From NCBI GenBank assembly GCA_019925105.1, contig JAHGAU010000029.1, positions 372,001-436,000 of the forward strand: a DNA stretch of 64,000 bases. Direction: 5' to 3'. This DNA comes from Niebla homalea (taxonomy: Eukaryota; Ascomycota; Lecanoromycetes; Lecanorales; Ramalinaceae). Positions within the stretch are counted from its first letter, which is position 1. Each line of letters starts with the position of its first letter. The position numbers and the translations under genes are program-made. Shown here piece after piece: positions 23,901 through 34,850 of the stretch. The notes beneath the pieces were generated by a model, which saw only the letters and a program-made list of their open reading frames with translations, was not told the DNA's origin and made no database searches.

Positions 23901-24560
23901 GCTCCTCTCACTTCTTTTCAACGGACTCGATTTGGCGCCCCAACTACTTCCCCGACCTCTCTCGAATCGAGTAGTGGCTCGAGGTGGCACATGAGCCATG
24001 AGATGTGATGGGACAACGGCTTGCTTCAATGCTCCATCGGGTAATGCGTCCCTCTCGGGGCTCCCGCTCCCTGCTATTTGATTTTCCTGGTCTTCACTTG
24101 AAGATCTGGATGAAGGGGCCACCGAGTTACCATGATCAGAAGACTCCTGCAAAGTCCTCTTTCGAGGACTCTTTGGTGTGATGGCGGGACGTGGGTTCCG
24201 TAAGGGACTCTGTCTGCGACTCGAGGTTCTCGTCTTTCTCGCGCCGGATTGATGCGGCGTCGAAAGTGGTGGGGGAAATTGGAGCTCCGAAGGCGCAGAT
24301 ATGCTTGTGGATAGAGTCTTGATCCGCATGTCGCTCCGCGATGGCGACAAAGGAGAGCGTGGCGATGGTGAGGAGGAAGCCGATGTCGCAAAATGCATTG
24401 GCGACTTCGAGGGTGAGCGCGAGAGTGAACGCTGGAGCTCGAGGAGCCTAGGGTCTCGCTCAAGCTCCTTGTGAAGGTGGAACCCACGACGGTGAAATGA
24501 TGTCGGTGAGGGACAGTGAAGGGTGCCGCCAGCATCGTTGCGCGGGGAGAGTGCCGTCAT
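20926..24560 (-). CDS. wee1: Wee1-type mitotic inhibitor kinase
   Basis: Predicted 1192-aa protein in two exons, 21729-24560 and 20926-21672 (56-nt intron joining LEDLTL to GLKHIHDSGF). The first 800 residues are a Ser/Pro-rich regulatory region with many SP/TP sites. The kinase domain (about 812-1180) has the Gly loop LGTGEFSQVF, the lysine in WAVKKSRKAF, the catalytic loop FIHLDLKPANIL, IADFGMA and YIGPEIL. The HLDLKPANI form of the catalytic loop and the insert after the DFG segment are hallmarks of Wee1 (ankA/swe1 in other ascomycetes). Wee1 phosphorylates Cdk1 on the conserved tyrosine to delay mitosis. The kinase insert (NSLEDFYDSDEEDDAPRL) is acidic. All catalytic residues seen are present. 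Confidence 0.94.
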
Positions 24561-25659
24561 TACGACGTCAATCGTTGAGTCAGCCTGACAGTTTCAGATG
24601 GATAGCGAGTTATGTAAGCGTTCTTGAAGTAGAGACGTAGGTGGTCAATGGCTTGCGCCTGAGTTTGGTGAATGTTTGTGGATCCTGAGCAAGCCACGAC
24701 TGAGGGGAAATAGATAAGAGACCCCGCTTTGCGCACACGTAAGCCGATACTGTCGAGGGTATGGTAAACAAGCGAATGTTGTCGTTATTTCGAAACGCTA
24801 TGACCAAGCACAATTCGATGCTGGAATGTTTCCTTCACCACGGTCCTGCTCCCCCAGAAGTCGTGACGTCCTTCCACCTACCCCATCCGCCCAGTATCTT
24901 TTTCGGAAGATCGATTGAGCACAGCGGTGTAAGAATGTGTTTGGAGGGAAAGATTTGACCAGTACTCGATGACGTCCGCTCTGTGAGTCGGTGACCCTGG
25001 TATACGATGCGGCCAGCTCCTTCTTAAGCTCTAAATCAATAGGTGTAGCATTCGAGTCGCTCAAAGCAATATGAGTGTGAATGAAAGTAGTTAAAGAGGA
25101 AGGATGAGGCTGGTGACCAAAAGATGGTGGGTGCCTGGTGGGTGCCTGGTGGGTGCCTGGCGGAGTGGTTGTTGCGACTGAGGATACGTAGTCAGTATTG
25201 AGTATGAGTATTGACCACTACTACCCAGATCACGCGTCAGGTGCAAAAAGTCAACAAAGTGGCAAACTTAGCCTTTTTCGGTGGTCGCGATCCTTCTAGC
25301 GTGACGCTACCTACGATTAGCGTGCGCTCCTTCCGTCATCTCCACGCAAAACTTTACTTTGACAGCTGAAGATCTCTGGACCCTTGTTCATTTGGAAGGG
25401 AGAAAATCCCCGATAAAATCAACAAACCGGCGATCCCAACGGTTCCTATATCAACAAGAAGATTTCTGCAATTGGCAGATGTTAAACTACAATGCATTCA
25501 AACTTGGACTTTGATGCATATGGTAAACACAATATCAGGAACATTGTGATCATGACATTGTCCCTGCGCCGGGATACGCGCGTTGACCTGTATTCGGAGT
25601 TCAATGTCCTCAGATTGCTCGTCTATTCTGTTTCACCATGTCCTCTTGTGTGCCCCAGT
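24561..25659. other. Wee1 upstream region
   Basis: About 1.1 kb between the kinase start and the 3' end of the next minus-strand gene. A minus frame at 24798-25064 (88 codons) has no recognisable domain. It contains an 11-bp tandem repeat. Confidence 0.4.
25126..25160. repeat. 11-bp tandem repeat, three copies
   Basis: The unit ggtgggtgcct is repeated three times without change and followed by a degenerate start of a fourth. Confidence 0.9.
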
Positions 25660-26745
25660 TTACTCGTATTTGTCAAACTTGACCCGCTCATCTATACAAG
25701 TGCCGTACCGCGTGCGAAATAAGATGATAAAGACGTACAGCCAGAAATTGAGGATGATGCGTCCCATCAGTGACTTTACCGTCCAGCCGTATTTCCTTTC
25801 CTCGCCAAATGTTGCACATAATTTCAATGCTTTCGGAACGTCATCCGTGATGATACCATCAATGCCCCGCCGGATGCACCAATCTATATTCATGTCATCG
25901 TTACTAGTCCAGGAAAAGACCTGGAGCTTGCGGGCTTGCACATCCCGGATGAATTTCCGACCTCTTGAAGACACGAGTGCTGCCTGAAGCATGCTGAAGC
26001 TAGTGTCTGAGACAGCAAGAAAGTGGCGGGAGTAGAAATCTGAAAAGCCAATGTTTTGAATGGAAAATCCTGGAAAGTAATGGTTGTAGAGGGGGATGTA
26101 TTCGGCCTACGGAGCGTAAGTGGCGGCTACTATGAGACAGGTTCCATCTTACGGTCCAATATCCCAATACTACCTTGGACTCCCAAGCCATACTATTTCC
26201 AGGATCAACCTGCCGGAAGGTTTCCCGAATTTGATGTACCAGCATCCTGGGGTCATCGTCAAACTAATCAACGTGAGACATGGCTTATCTCATCAAGGCA
26301 CAGCGAAACCAAGAACCTTCACATCCAAAATGAGCCAAATCCTTTGCCATTCTGGTCTCTTAAAGCGCTGGAGAAGATCTCGAAGACAAGCAAGGGGTTC
26401 GTGAGGCATTAGAGTTGTGCGCAAGGTCTGGAGAAAGTCCCAGTCGCAGTCCTTGATCTGTCTGTCTACCCCAAAGCACCGCTTCAAATCGCGATCCTGG
26501 GTAGCGTGTCAGCAATCGAGAACATCGCCAAACCTGTGTCAAGAAGGAGGCTCACGTGAGAAAGAACCACCACGCCGTCTCTGGTGAGATGCAGGTCTGT
26601 CTCCAATGCATGAGCGCCAGCATCAAGGGCGTCTTCGAAAGCACGGATGGAGTTTTCAGGATATTTGGCTTTGAACCCTCGGTGTGCAATGACTTGGGGC
26701 AGGCTTTTACCGTGAGCGTTGAGGTGTTTGGAAGCGAATGCAGCT
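25660..26745 (-). CDS. Pgc1-like phosphatidylglycerol phospholipase C (GDPD family)
   Basis: Glycerophosphodiester phosphodiesterase-fold enzyme resembling yeast Pgc1, which hydrolyses phosphatidylglycerol to diacylglycerol. Introns at 26497-26555, 26264-26316 and 26107-26152 keep frame. Motifs in order: [15 protein letters not shown] (catalytic His-Arg and metal Glu), [18 protein letters not shown] (Glu/Asp and second His), WLILDVKFDDDP, then [21 protein letters not shown]-terminal hydrophobic segment ([14 protein letters not shown]) matches the Pgc1 tail that tethers it to lipid droplets or membrane. The 5' end is unsettled: the frame opens after a TTTGTAG acceptor-like site near 26745 with no Met before HRGF. 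A further exon may lie in the 95-codon frame at 26744-27031, but I found no junction that keeps frame. Confidence 0.85.
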
Positions 26746-27516
26746 ACAAAGATTGATCAACAACCGAATGCAACGTCTGCTTTCTTTGATCAAGTGTATA
26801 TCGAAGGAACGCATAGCATTGGTACAGCGTCGCGTATACAAGGCCGGCCATTGACCTCATTGTATTGCGCAAGACCTCGCAATGGTCGCAACTGATTGGT
26901 AGCTCCATCCACCTACATTGTGGGAATGTAGTTTGCGGTAGAACCACCTTGACGCCGAACTTGTCCAAAATTTCCTCCTTGAAAATTGGGGGTGCGGATG
27001 GGAGCTTTTGAACGAGCTTCAGGAGATCCATTCTGACCCTAATGCCGGTGCTGGTTTACTCGGTTCCTGATGCCTCAATCCACATATGGTTTCAACCCTT
27101 CAAGACATCAAGGAAGATGACCTCTTCAGCGCACTATATAAACATGGTGGCCGAGCCGAGTTGATGGTACGTCATCCCCAGAAAAGCCGCGCAGCGGCCC
27201 AATCGAGATCTGATGCGCAATCCCGTGGGGAATCTCGTTAAGTCACTTTACGCTAATGCCGTTCCCGGACAATCCTCTCCTGCCGATGCAACTCCGCCAA
27301 CAACGTGGTGACTGGTGAGAGAGCGACTTTGAAAGGGTGCATATCTATAAATCGGAATGTCACCCTGGTGGGGAGGAACGACAGGCTTCCCTTTAGTAGG
27401 GTAACGAGGAATGTCATGCACTCGTCTACAGCCATGATCAGTTCCATAGCAATACATATTACAAACACGTATCCACATCATATGTCCTAATCATACGTTC
27501 CCATCATACACCCATA
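26746..27516. other. Intergenic or 5' exon region
   Basis: Contains a 95-codon minus frame (26744-27031) that could be a 5' exon of the Pgc1-like gene. The rest (27032-27516) is the presumed divergent promoter region of that gene and the PEBP gene. No other signal seen. Confidence 0.4.
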
Positions 27517-28107
27517 ATGCCAGCAAACAAGATCTTTGAGACTGTAAAGCCTCTGCTCAAGGACGAGTCCACCATCCTAAAGTTTGCGGGCAAAGGGTAC
27601 GACGGGATCTCGCCAGGACAGGAGATTTCTAGAAAAGGTAGGTGAGATGTGATCTGCAGTAGATTACATTGCTCATTGATTGGCGCAGAGGCAAAATTCG
27701 AACCGGATTTGGATTTCGATCCTGGATCTCCAGCCGACTTTTATCTCGTCATTGCTCTCGACGTTGACGCTCGCATCACTCCCGTTGGCGCTCAGACCCC
27801 GATCCTACACTGGATTCAACCTGATTTTCACGTCGAGCGAGACGTCGATGGATATGCTTATCTATCATATGCCTGGTCCGGGGAGATAGCCCACTACATT
27901 GGCCCAAGGCCGCCTCCAATGAGCAAACCGCATCGATACCTATTCTTACTCTACGAGCAGCCAGCGACGTTTGACACAGAAAGATTTGCGCCAAAAGACG
28001 ACGCGGGTGCTTCAATCTCATTTAGGAAACAGTTCAACTTGGAGGCTTGGGCGGAGGAGGCGCAATTGGGACCGGTTGTTGCTGCCAACTACTTCTGCTG
28101 CAAGTAA
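27517..28107 (+). CDS. Phosphatidylethanolamine-binding protein (PEBP) family
   Basis: Predicted 179-aa protein in two exons, 27517-27637 and 27689-28107 (51-nt intron, phase 1). The family core is visible: DFYLVIALDVDARITPVGAQ corresponds to the D-P-D-A-P ligand-site strand (altered here), LHWIQPDF to the LHW motif, and YIGPRPPPMSKPHRYLFLLY to the G-P-P-x(n)-H-R-Y/F motif. It ends NLEAWAEEAQLGPVVAANYF. PEBPs are small cytosolic or secreted proteins; yeast Tfs1 inhibits carboxypeptidase Y and a Ras-GAP. No signal peptide is obvious at MPANKIFETVKPLL. The DPDAP box reads DVDAR, so ligand binding may differ. Substrate or partner is unknown. Confidence 0.88.
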
Positions 28108-28511
28108 TATCTTGAGACACAAAGGGACTGGTCAATGCCATCGAATGTGACAAGATCCTCAGTAAGTGCATACTGATGCGTGGAGGAACAGGCGATTACC
28201 ATGGAATATCACATGAGGGTTTGAGGCTGGTCCAAGGACAGGAATGACTACTATGTTCTCCGTCATTGCCACTCTGAATTGAACTTCAGTCGTACTGGCT
28301 GGTGCCCTTCATGTTGACGATGATGTTCCTACTCGTCGCCTTCGTACTTCACCATATCAGCCAGAACATAACAGCATTGTTGCTTTCACGCATCCTCCAA
28401 CATCAAGATCCTCTTTGACGCAATCCAGGATCAATGAAGTAGCAGAAGATCAAATCTTTGATAAGTCTATCGTCGTCGCCGACGCATTCTCTATATTTAC
28501 CCTTTAGAATC
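28108..28511. other. Convergent intergenic region
   Basis: About 400 bp between the PEBP gene and the FSH hydrolase, which converge. Nothing recognised. Confidence 0.5.
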
Positions 28512-29290
28512 TCAAATTTGGGCCAGTGCGCCAGTCTCCCTCGCTACATCAAGCATCTGCTCCACTATCAAAGCAACATCCTTTGGCTTGAATGGTATCC
28601 TGTGATTTCCATCCCACTCAACCAGCCGCGCACTACCTGGCTCACAGTACTGATCCAGCAGCCGCCTATGCAAATGCAGCCCCTGGTCCTGACGCCCATG
28701 TACATGAACAGTCGGCAGCCGCAACATGTGGTCGTGCTTTCCACCAAGACCTTCCTCTGGAAACTCCACACTGATTTCCGCCAGATCTGCGAGTCCAGGA
28801 CTCATAACCAGCTGCCGGTCGAAAGTCACCAAGGGCGCGCGCCCGGCCATGATCACTGCGAACCGAAAATTGGAGCCCGCCATGTTTGCGCCTAAGAGCT
28901 CTGCCCGCTTCTGCTGCATGAACAGCATACTGGCGGCGAGCTTGGCGCCCTGGCTGAACCCCAACAAGCCCACCCACTCGCCCGTCGCACCCTCTGCATC
29001 GTCCGCGTCCATGGCTTGCTTCAGTTGCCTGTCAATCCGCTTGGCTGCGGTCCGAGCGTCGCACTCCGGCTGCTCGGGCAACCAGCGCATCCAGCGGCGA
29101 AAAGGGCCATGTTCTTCATACACGGGCACCATACCGGGACCTGGCTTGCAGAAGAACGGTCCATCGGCGAAGACAAGTCTGAAATGAGATTGAAGCTGCT
29201 TGACCAAGCCACGGGACTGTTGCCTGAAGATTCGAGCGTTAACGCCACCGCCGTGGAGGCAGAGTATGCGGGGAGATTGAGCGTGGTATC
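28512..29290 (-). CDS. FSH-type serine hydrolase (5' end unresolved)
   Basis: Alpha/beta hydrolase of the FSH1 family, related to yeast Fsh1-3 and to stand-alone hydrolases such as LovG. Motifs: RILCLHGGGVNARIF (oxyanion region), LVFADGPF, the nucleophile elbow GLLGFSQGAKLAAS, the aspartate in VHVHGRQDQG, and the histidine in EWDGNHRIPF. The frame is open from about 29290 but has no ATG before the LHGGG motif. An ATG at about 29310 is in a different frame, so a short intron or a frameshift at the extreme 5' end is implied. Body length of about 250 aa fits the family. In metabolite clusters such enzymes release products from synthases, but no synthase is nearby. Confidence 0.85.
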
Positions 29291-30578
29291 TTGCTGCTCT
29301 TCTGGAACCATGATGATGTATGAAAGGAAGGAAAATTTGAAATCTAGGAGACGAGGCTTGCGTTGGTTGATGTTTTTATGCGATACTCCGATATGTCTCC
29401 TTCGAATCACGGAATTTTTCGCTATGGATCAAAGCTTACACACTAGATCCCCGGGGTTGGATCCTGAGGGTTCTTATCGTTCTTCAAGCTGTCAAGAAAG
29501 CCGACGCTGATCGACTTATCTTATATCTGACAACTTCATTACCGGACACCGAAGCTTGCTGAGTGATGCTGATTGACGATCATGCCTAATTACGGTTGGT
29601 CCGTGATAAGCCGGTGAGACCGGTCACGTGAGCGCGGCTCTTGATCAAAATTCTCTACCCGCCATCTCTAAGCGAGCTTTTTCATCACCACGACGTCGTG
29701 ATGAACCTCGATTTCGACTTTATCCGGGTAAACCTTTCAGCGACCGTGTTTAGATGAAATTGATGTTCAGAATTGCCTTTCTGAGTTAGATCAGCACCAG
29801 CTGAGGGTAGATTGCAACGCTAAATGTTCAAACGAGCGGCACCGTTCATCATTGGACATTACCAATAGAATAGCGGTTGCCGCTCGCTTGAAATTCACCT
29901 CGCAAAAGCTTTCACACATTGTTGCGGGAGACAGATGCGTCAAGCCTGATGTCAAGCTCGACGTCCTGCAAAGTGACCTCATGGTAGTAGGACCATGCAC
30001 TGGAATGATAAAGGTCGGATTCAAGTTCTTCACTCCACTTGGTCGCTTCATGGCTTCCCCCAGTAGAAGGTGCGAAGCAAGGCGTCTTTGCGATTCTCGA
30101 AGTGCTCAAGGGTAATAAGGCTGGTGACTCAGAAAATCATGCAGAATTACCGTTGCCACTGAATAAATCACTAAGTAATTGAGCAACTACGTCCCTGTAG
30201 AGGTTTAAATTGTGATTGAAACGCGTGGATTAAGGAGCTTAGACCATTTCACTGAGAACTAATATGAAAGTAGATGTTCCCGTCAGCTCGTTACGTCACA
30301 CTGCAGTGTCACCGAAATTTGTAGCCTTGTCGTTGTGGCTAAGCTTGTTCGAGGTAGAAGGTACCTACGTACCCACCCACGTGAGGAAAGGGATTTCAGG
30401 CAGCCAGTCCGTACTTCAAACGCACACAACCATTAATCGTCGACCCTGAAATGCGACAGCTTATGAGGATGCATCTTTTTGTCCGGAAGACTTAGATCGT
30501 ACAAGCTTGATAACGCTTGGAATCCTTGAACTCGTGGTATCTAAACGGTAGCAGGGCTCGAGGGCTTCCGCCGCTGTC
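29291..30578. other. Intergenic, about 1.3 kb
   Basis: No gene supported on either strand. It holds the promoter region for the HET-domain gene on its right. Confidence 0.4.
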
Positions 30579-32374
30579 ATGCGTCTACTGGACACGTCCA
30601 CGATTGAGCTCTATGAGTTCACCGAGAAAGGAACACCAAGATATGCGACATTGTCGCATAGGTGGGGAGACGAGGAAGTATCGATGCAGGAATTAAAGGC
30701 AATCACTGCTGAACCGCAATCGTCGCCAACCATTTGGGGGAAGACGGCTCACAAGCCGAGAGGTTTTATCAAAATCAAGAATGCATGCACCCAAGCCAAG
30801 CGATACGGTCTCGGATACATTTGGATCGATACTTGTTGTATCGACAAGACGAGTAGTGCCGAGCTTTCAGAGGCAATCAATTCCATGTATCAATGGTACG
30901 CCAGATCAGTGGTATGTCTTACACATCTCGCTGACATAGAGCTTCGAGCCACCGGAGATGCGGTCCCCAAGAAGTTTGTAGAGAGTGAGTGGTTTCGTCG
31001 AGGATGGACGCTACAAGAACTGTTGGCTCCTTGGCATATGATTTTTTACGACGTCGAATGGCGGGAAATTGGCACAAAGAGCTCACTGGCAAGCTACATT
31101 TCAGTCGCAACTGGGATCAAAGCTGTGTACTTACGTCATATGAGAGAGATTCGAGAGGCCATAATCGCAGAAAGGATGTCTTGGGCTTCGCTCAGGAAAA
31201 CAACAAGAACCGAAGATATTGCTTACTGTCTCATGGGTATCTTTGACGTGAACATGCCGCTGATCTATGGAGAAGGCAACAAGGCCTTCTTGCGATTACA
31301 ACAAGAACTAATCAGTAAGGTTAGTGACGTATCGATTTTTGCTTGGAGCTCATTTGGCCTATCGGGACTCGGCTATGATGTTGGCATGCTTGCACCCGAG
31401 CCTGCTCACTTTGCCGGTTCAGAGGACATCGTGTCTATACTGTGCGTCAAGCACCCTTCTCAATTACGAACCGTGGCTTGGCAATGACAGTGCTTTGCAG
31501 GAGGCTAAGACGAGATCCAGGCGGGTATGAGCTACCCTTTGCATGTGCCAGTGCGAAGAACAGGCAAGCGCCTCTCAAAATAAATCTTTCAGAAAGCATT
31601 CTTGGAAAGTTCACTCGAGTGAACCACCAGGATCGTCTCATGTTCTTCACCAACATAGACGTTGACGAATTTGCCACGAAAGATTTTCACGTTCCGCTAT
31701 CAGCAGATCCCCTATCAGATCTTAGTCTTTACTCGAGCAACATCGCCTATGGCCCGTATTTTATATTCCGCTTAAGTCTAGCAGCCCAGAAGAGTCTTCA
31801 CCTCCTTCAACTTGATGTAATGGGTTTTGAGCTAAAGTCTAAAATTGAATATCCCTCATTGTGGCAGCACGTATTTGGGCCTGGCGCTGACTTCCGGATG
31901 CACACACGTGGCTTTAACAGCATCGTGCTTCACTTTGGCTACGACAAAAGACATGAGATTTCTTTGACATGTATTGTCATTGACCCTGATTGCTTCAAGG
32001 TCATGCTACAAATCGGTACAATGCGCCCAGCCGACAATAATCAAGGGCATCGAAATGATGCGAGCTCCGTGAGGCATACTTCAACAGACATCAAATCAAA
32101 TACAGCCTTTACGCGGGGGAAGTCACAGGTCGGGGAGTATACTCCAGAGGATGTTGCGGTAGTTCAAACTCACCCGCACAGCAACATTGAACATTCTGCC
32201 TTTGGCAATTGCCAGTGGGGTCCACTTGGTGATGGAATGCGGCTGTGGGTCTCATGGGTCTCAAAAAGGATAACTTGGGAACCGAAAGAGAAGATCGGGC
32301 ACGATGACGATCCGGAGCAACACAACGTGGTCGATATAGATGTGACAGAGATTGATAGGCATGGGATATTCTGA
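30579..32374 (+). pseudogene. HET-domain gene with an internal frameshift
   Basis: Heterokaryon-incompatibility (HET) domain protein. The start MRLLDTSTIELYEF is the classical form. Domain motifs in order: YATLSHRWGDEEVS, GLGYIWIDTCCIDK, SEAINSMYQWYARS, RRGWTLQELLAPW, SWASLRKTTRTEDIAYCLMG and MPLIYGEG (about residues 20-240). The frame then reads GMLAPEPAHFAGSEDIVS. The expected next block, PFSITNRGL, is present at about 31455 but in another reading frame, which stays open for about 300 codons to 32374. No GT..AG pair joins the frames without deleting that block, so a one-base shift near 31430-31442 is the simplest reading. If real, it truncates the protein to 302 aa with the HET domain intact. 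Assembly error is the alternative. Confidence 0.8.
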
Positions 32375-33350
32375 ACGACCTCTTCTATTATTTTGAACAC
32401 CGAGTTCATCATCCGATGCAGGGTCATACTAAAGCTAAAACTTCGGGAGGCCTTCAACCTATGAGCCCACCTTCAAGCGAAGGACATTCTGGCACGAGTG
32501 ACGACGCGGGCGAACCATAGCCGCTCGAATCTTCGAGTGACCATGTCGCTAGCTCGGAGCCTTTGCGCACGAGCAATAGCGTTGCCCATATATTGCTGTC
32601 AGAGTACGGGGTTACTGGCCTAGTCCTGTCTACCCAGCCCCATCCCGCCCTTTGAAAGACCATCTCTCACGAGCTGATGCTGGATGGGACTCTGTAGTAC
32701 TGACCACTACAACAGCAGACTAGAAGCTGGACTCGCTGTTCCAGACGCTGCATATGTTGAATGCAATAAAATACATCTTCTTGCGTCAAGGATGTACTAC
32801 AGATATGGGAATGCCCGGAAATAGACAAAGGTGTTACATTTCCATTGAGGATCTGAGAATGTCTTTCAGATAGCCCGAACCGTTGATTTCAGAAGAATGT
32901 TCAGATAGCTTATGAATAATGATAGATATTTGATATTACGATGGGTTGCTCCGTACGGTCAGTGTGATATAATAAATAAATTGATTAACGTCTTATTGGA
33001 GATTGGACAATGAGCAACCGAGATTGCATACAGGACGTGAGTGACCAACTCTCAGGGAAGAACCCAGAGCTGTAACTGTGGCCAATGACTGTCGTCAGCG
33101 GTGACTAGCCCATTGAAAATCAGAGGTCCCCGTCGTGTCACCATTTAGGTCGTGTAAAAGGGCTTATCTAGTGGAGCGTTCTGCATGCCGATCATCAGAA
33201 TACGCTTCAACTGCGGGGTGCAAGCGTTTCGTTCAGAGACTATTTTTACGTGTGCATAGGCAGCTCGTGCTCCTACTATTATATTATACCTGACCTCGAT
33301 CCATCCTTAAGTCCTCTAACGTCCTAACAGGATTCGCTGTGTCCCCCTCA
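32375..33350. other. Intergenic, about 1 kb
   Basis: No gene supported. An AT-rich TATA-like run (tattatattata) lies about 70 bp before the O-methyltransferase 2 ATG. Confidence 0.45.
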
Positions 33351-34850
33351 ATGGCTTTGTCCCAGATCGCCCGCCTGGCTGGTCTGATAGCCACAAGCGC
33401 TGGAATGATCGATAATCACCTGCACGTCCATAACTTGCCTCAGCCATCCTTCAACGTGGACGGGCCAGTCGAGTTCGGGCTGTTGGCAGATCATCCTGAG
33501 ATCGAAAGAGCTCGAGCGACGGCCATCGAAGCCTGTATGGAGCTTTCCGACCTCCTACAAGGACCACTGGCACTATTGCGGCCAACGGTAGGCTTAGCTA
33601 CGTGATGATTGCACGTTTCTCGGAACAACCAAGGGTACTGATGATGTCTAAAGCTCAACGGGACAAGTCTGCAAGCCATTTACACGTACAACATTGCCTC
33701 CAAAGTACCCATACACGGGAAAATCTCTTTTCCCGAGCTAGCTTCCCAGTGTGAAGTCTACGAGCCCGACCTACGTCGCATTCTTCGCTTTGCCATGGTA
33801 CACCACCGCGTCTTCGTAGAGCCTGAAAAGGGTTTCGTGGCTCATACAGCTGCTTCAAGAATGCTGGTTGAACATGTTGGGGTGTATGATGGGCTTGGCC
33901 TCATGTTCGATGAAACCTGGCAATCAATGGCGCAGGTGCAAGCCTCGTCAACCCAAACCATATGGCAATGCTACTGACTCAGCAGAAGACAGTCAATGCG
34001 ATGCAAAGATTCAAGAGTCAAGAGCCGACTGAAACGGTATCACCGCTTTTTCTCAATCTCAATTTTTGACGCTTTTGAAGGGGGTGTGGCCTAATCATCA
34101 ACATCAGGGGTTCTCGCTCGCTCACGGGACAAACGACACAGTGTTCGGATACCTGGATAAACACCCCGATAAGGCGAAACGCTTTGCAAGCGCCATGAGG
34201 TCCTTCACCGTCTCCCTCGGTCATCAACCATTCGCCGTTATTAAGGCATATTCCTGGGAGTCACTTGGTCAGGGGTTAGTCGTCGATATCGGTGGCTCCC
34301 AAGGCCACGTCAGCATCGCGCTCGCCCAGTCTTATCCCTCGCTCAGCTTCATCGTACAGGACAGGCCCGAAGTCATCAAGGGCGCAGCTGTAGCATTGCC
34401 GGATGATCTGTGCCATCGCATCACCTTCATGGCCCACGACTTCTTCGCGGATCAACCTGTGAAGGCCGATGTCTACCTATTCCGCTACGTCCTGCACGAT
34501 TGGTCAGATTCCTACTGCGTCAAAATTCTGCGGGGGCTTGTGCCTTCGCTCAGAGAGGGGGCGCGTGTCATTGTGAATGATGGGATCATGCCAGAGCCCG
34601 GGACGCTGTCATACCTTGCTGAAAAGCAGGCGCGGTAAGCACCTTTACCTATGATATTGGCCAAGCCTTTACTCTGACTCACTTCAGTGCAATGGATCTA
34701 ACGATGCTGTCTCTCTTTAATGCCAGAGAGCGCGATGTAGACGCATGGGAAAGCCTCTTCCGGCAAGCCGACGATAGATTCATCATAGTTGGTGTTCAGA
34801 TACCCAAGGGTTCGGGTTCCGGAATCATCGAAGCTAAGTGGCTGGGATGA
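33351..34850 (+). CDS. Plant-type O-methyltransferase 2
   Basis: Predicted 428-aa SAM-dependent O-methyltransferase in five exons: 33351-33587, 33654-33935, 33986-34036, 34081-34634 and 34688-34850. All junctions keep frame; introns are 44-66 nt. N-terminal region YNIASKVPIHGKISFPELA and LRRILRFAMVHHRVF form the dimerisation/winged-helix part. SAM motif I is VVDIGGSQGHVSIAL near residue 256. DRPEVIKGA follows, then the catalytic-His block YLFRYVLHDWSDSYCV near 328 and RVIVNDGIMPEPG. It resembles fungal sterigmatocystin-type 8-O-methyltransferase relatives. It is a distinct paralogue of the gene at 13589, with different intron positions. Substrate unknown; the UstYa-family gene is 2.3 kb downstream. 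Confidence 0.9.
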
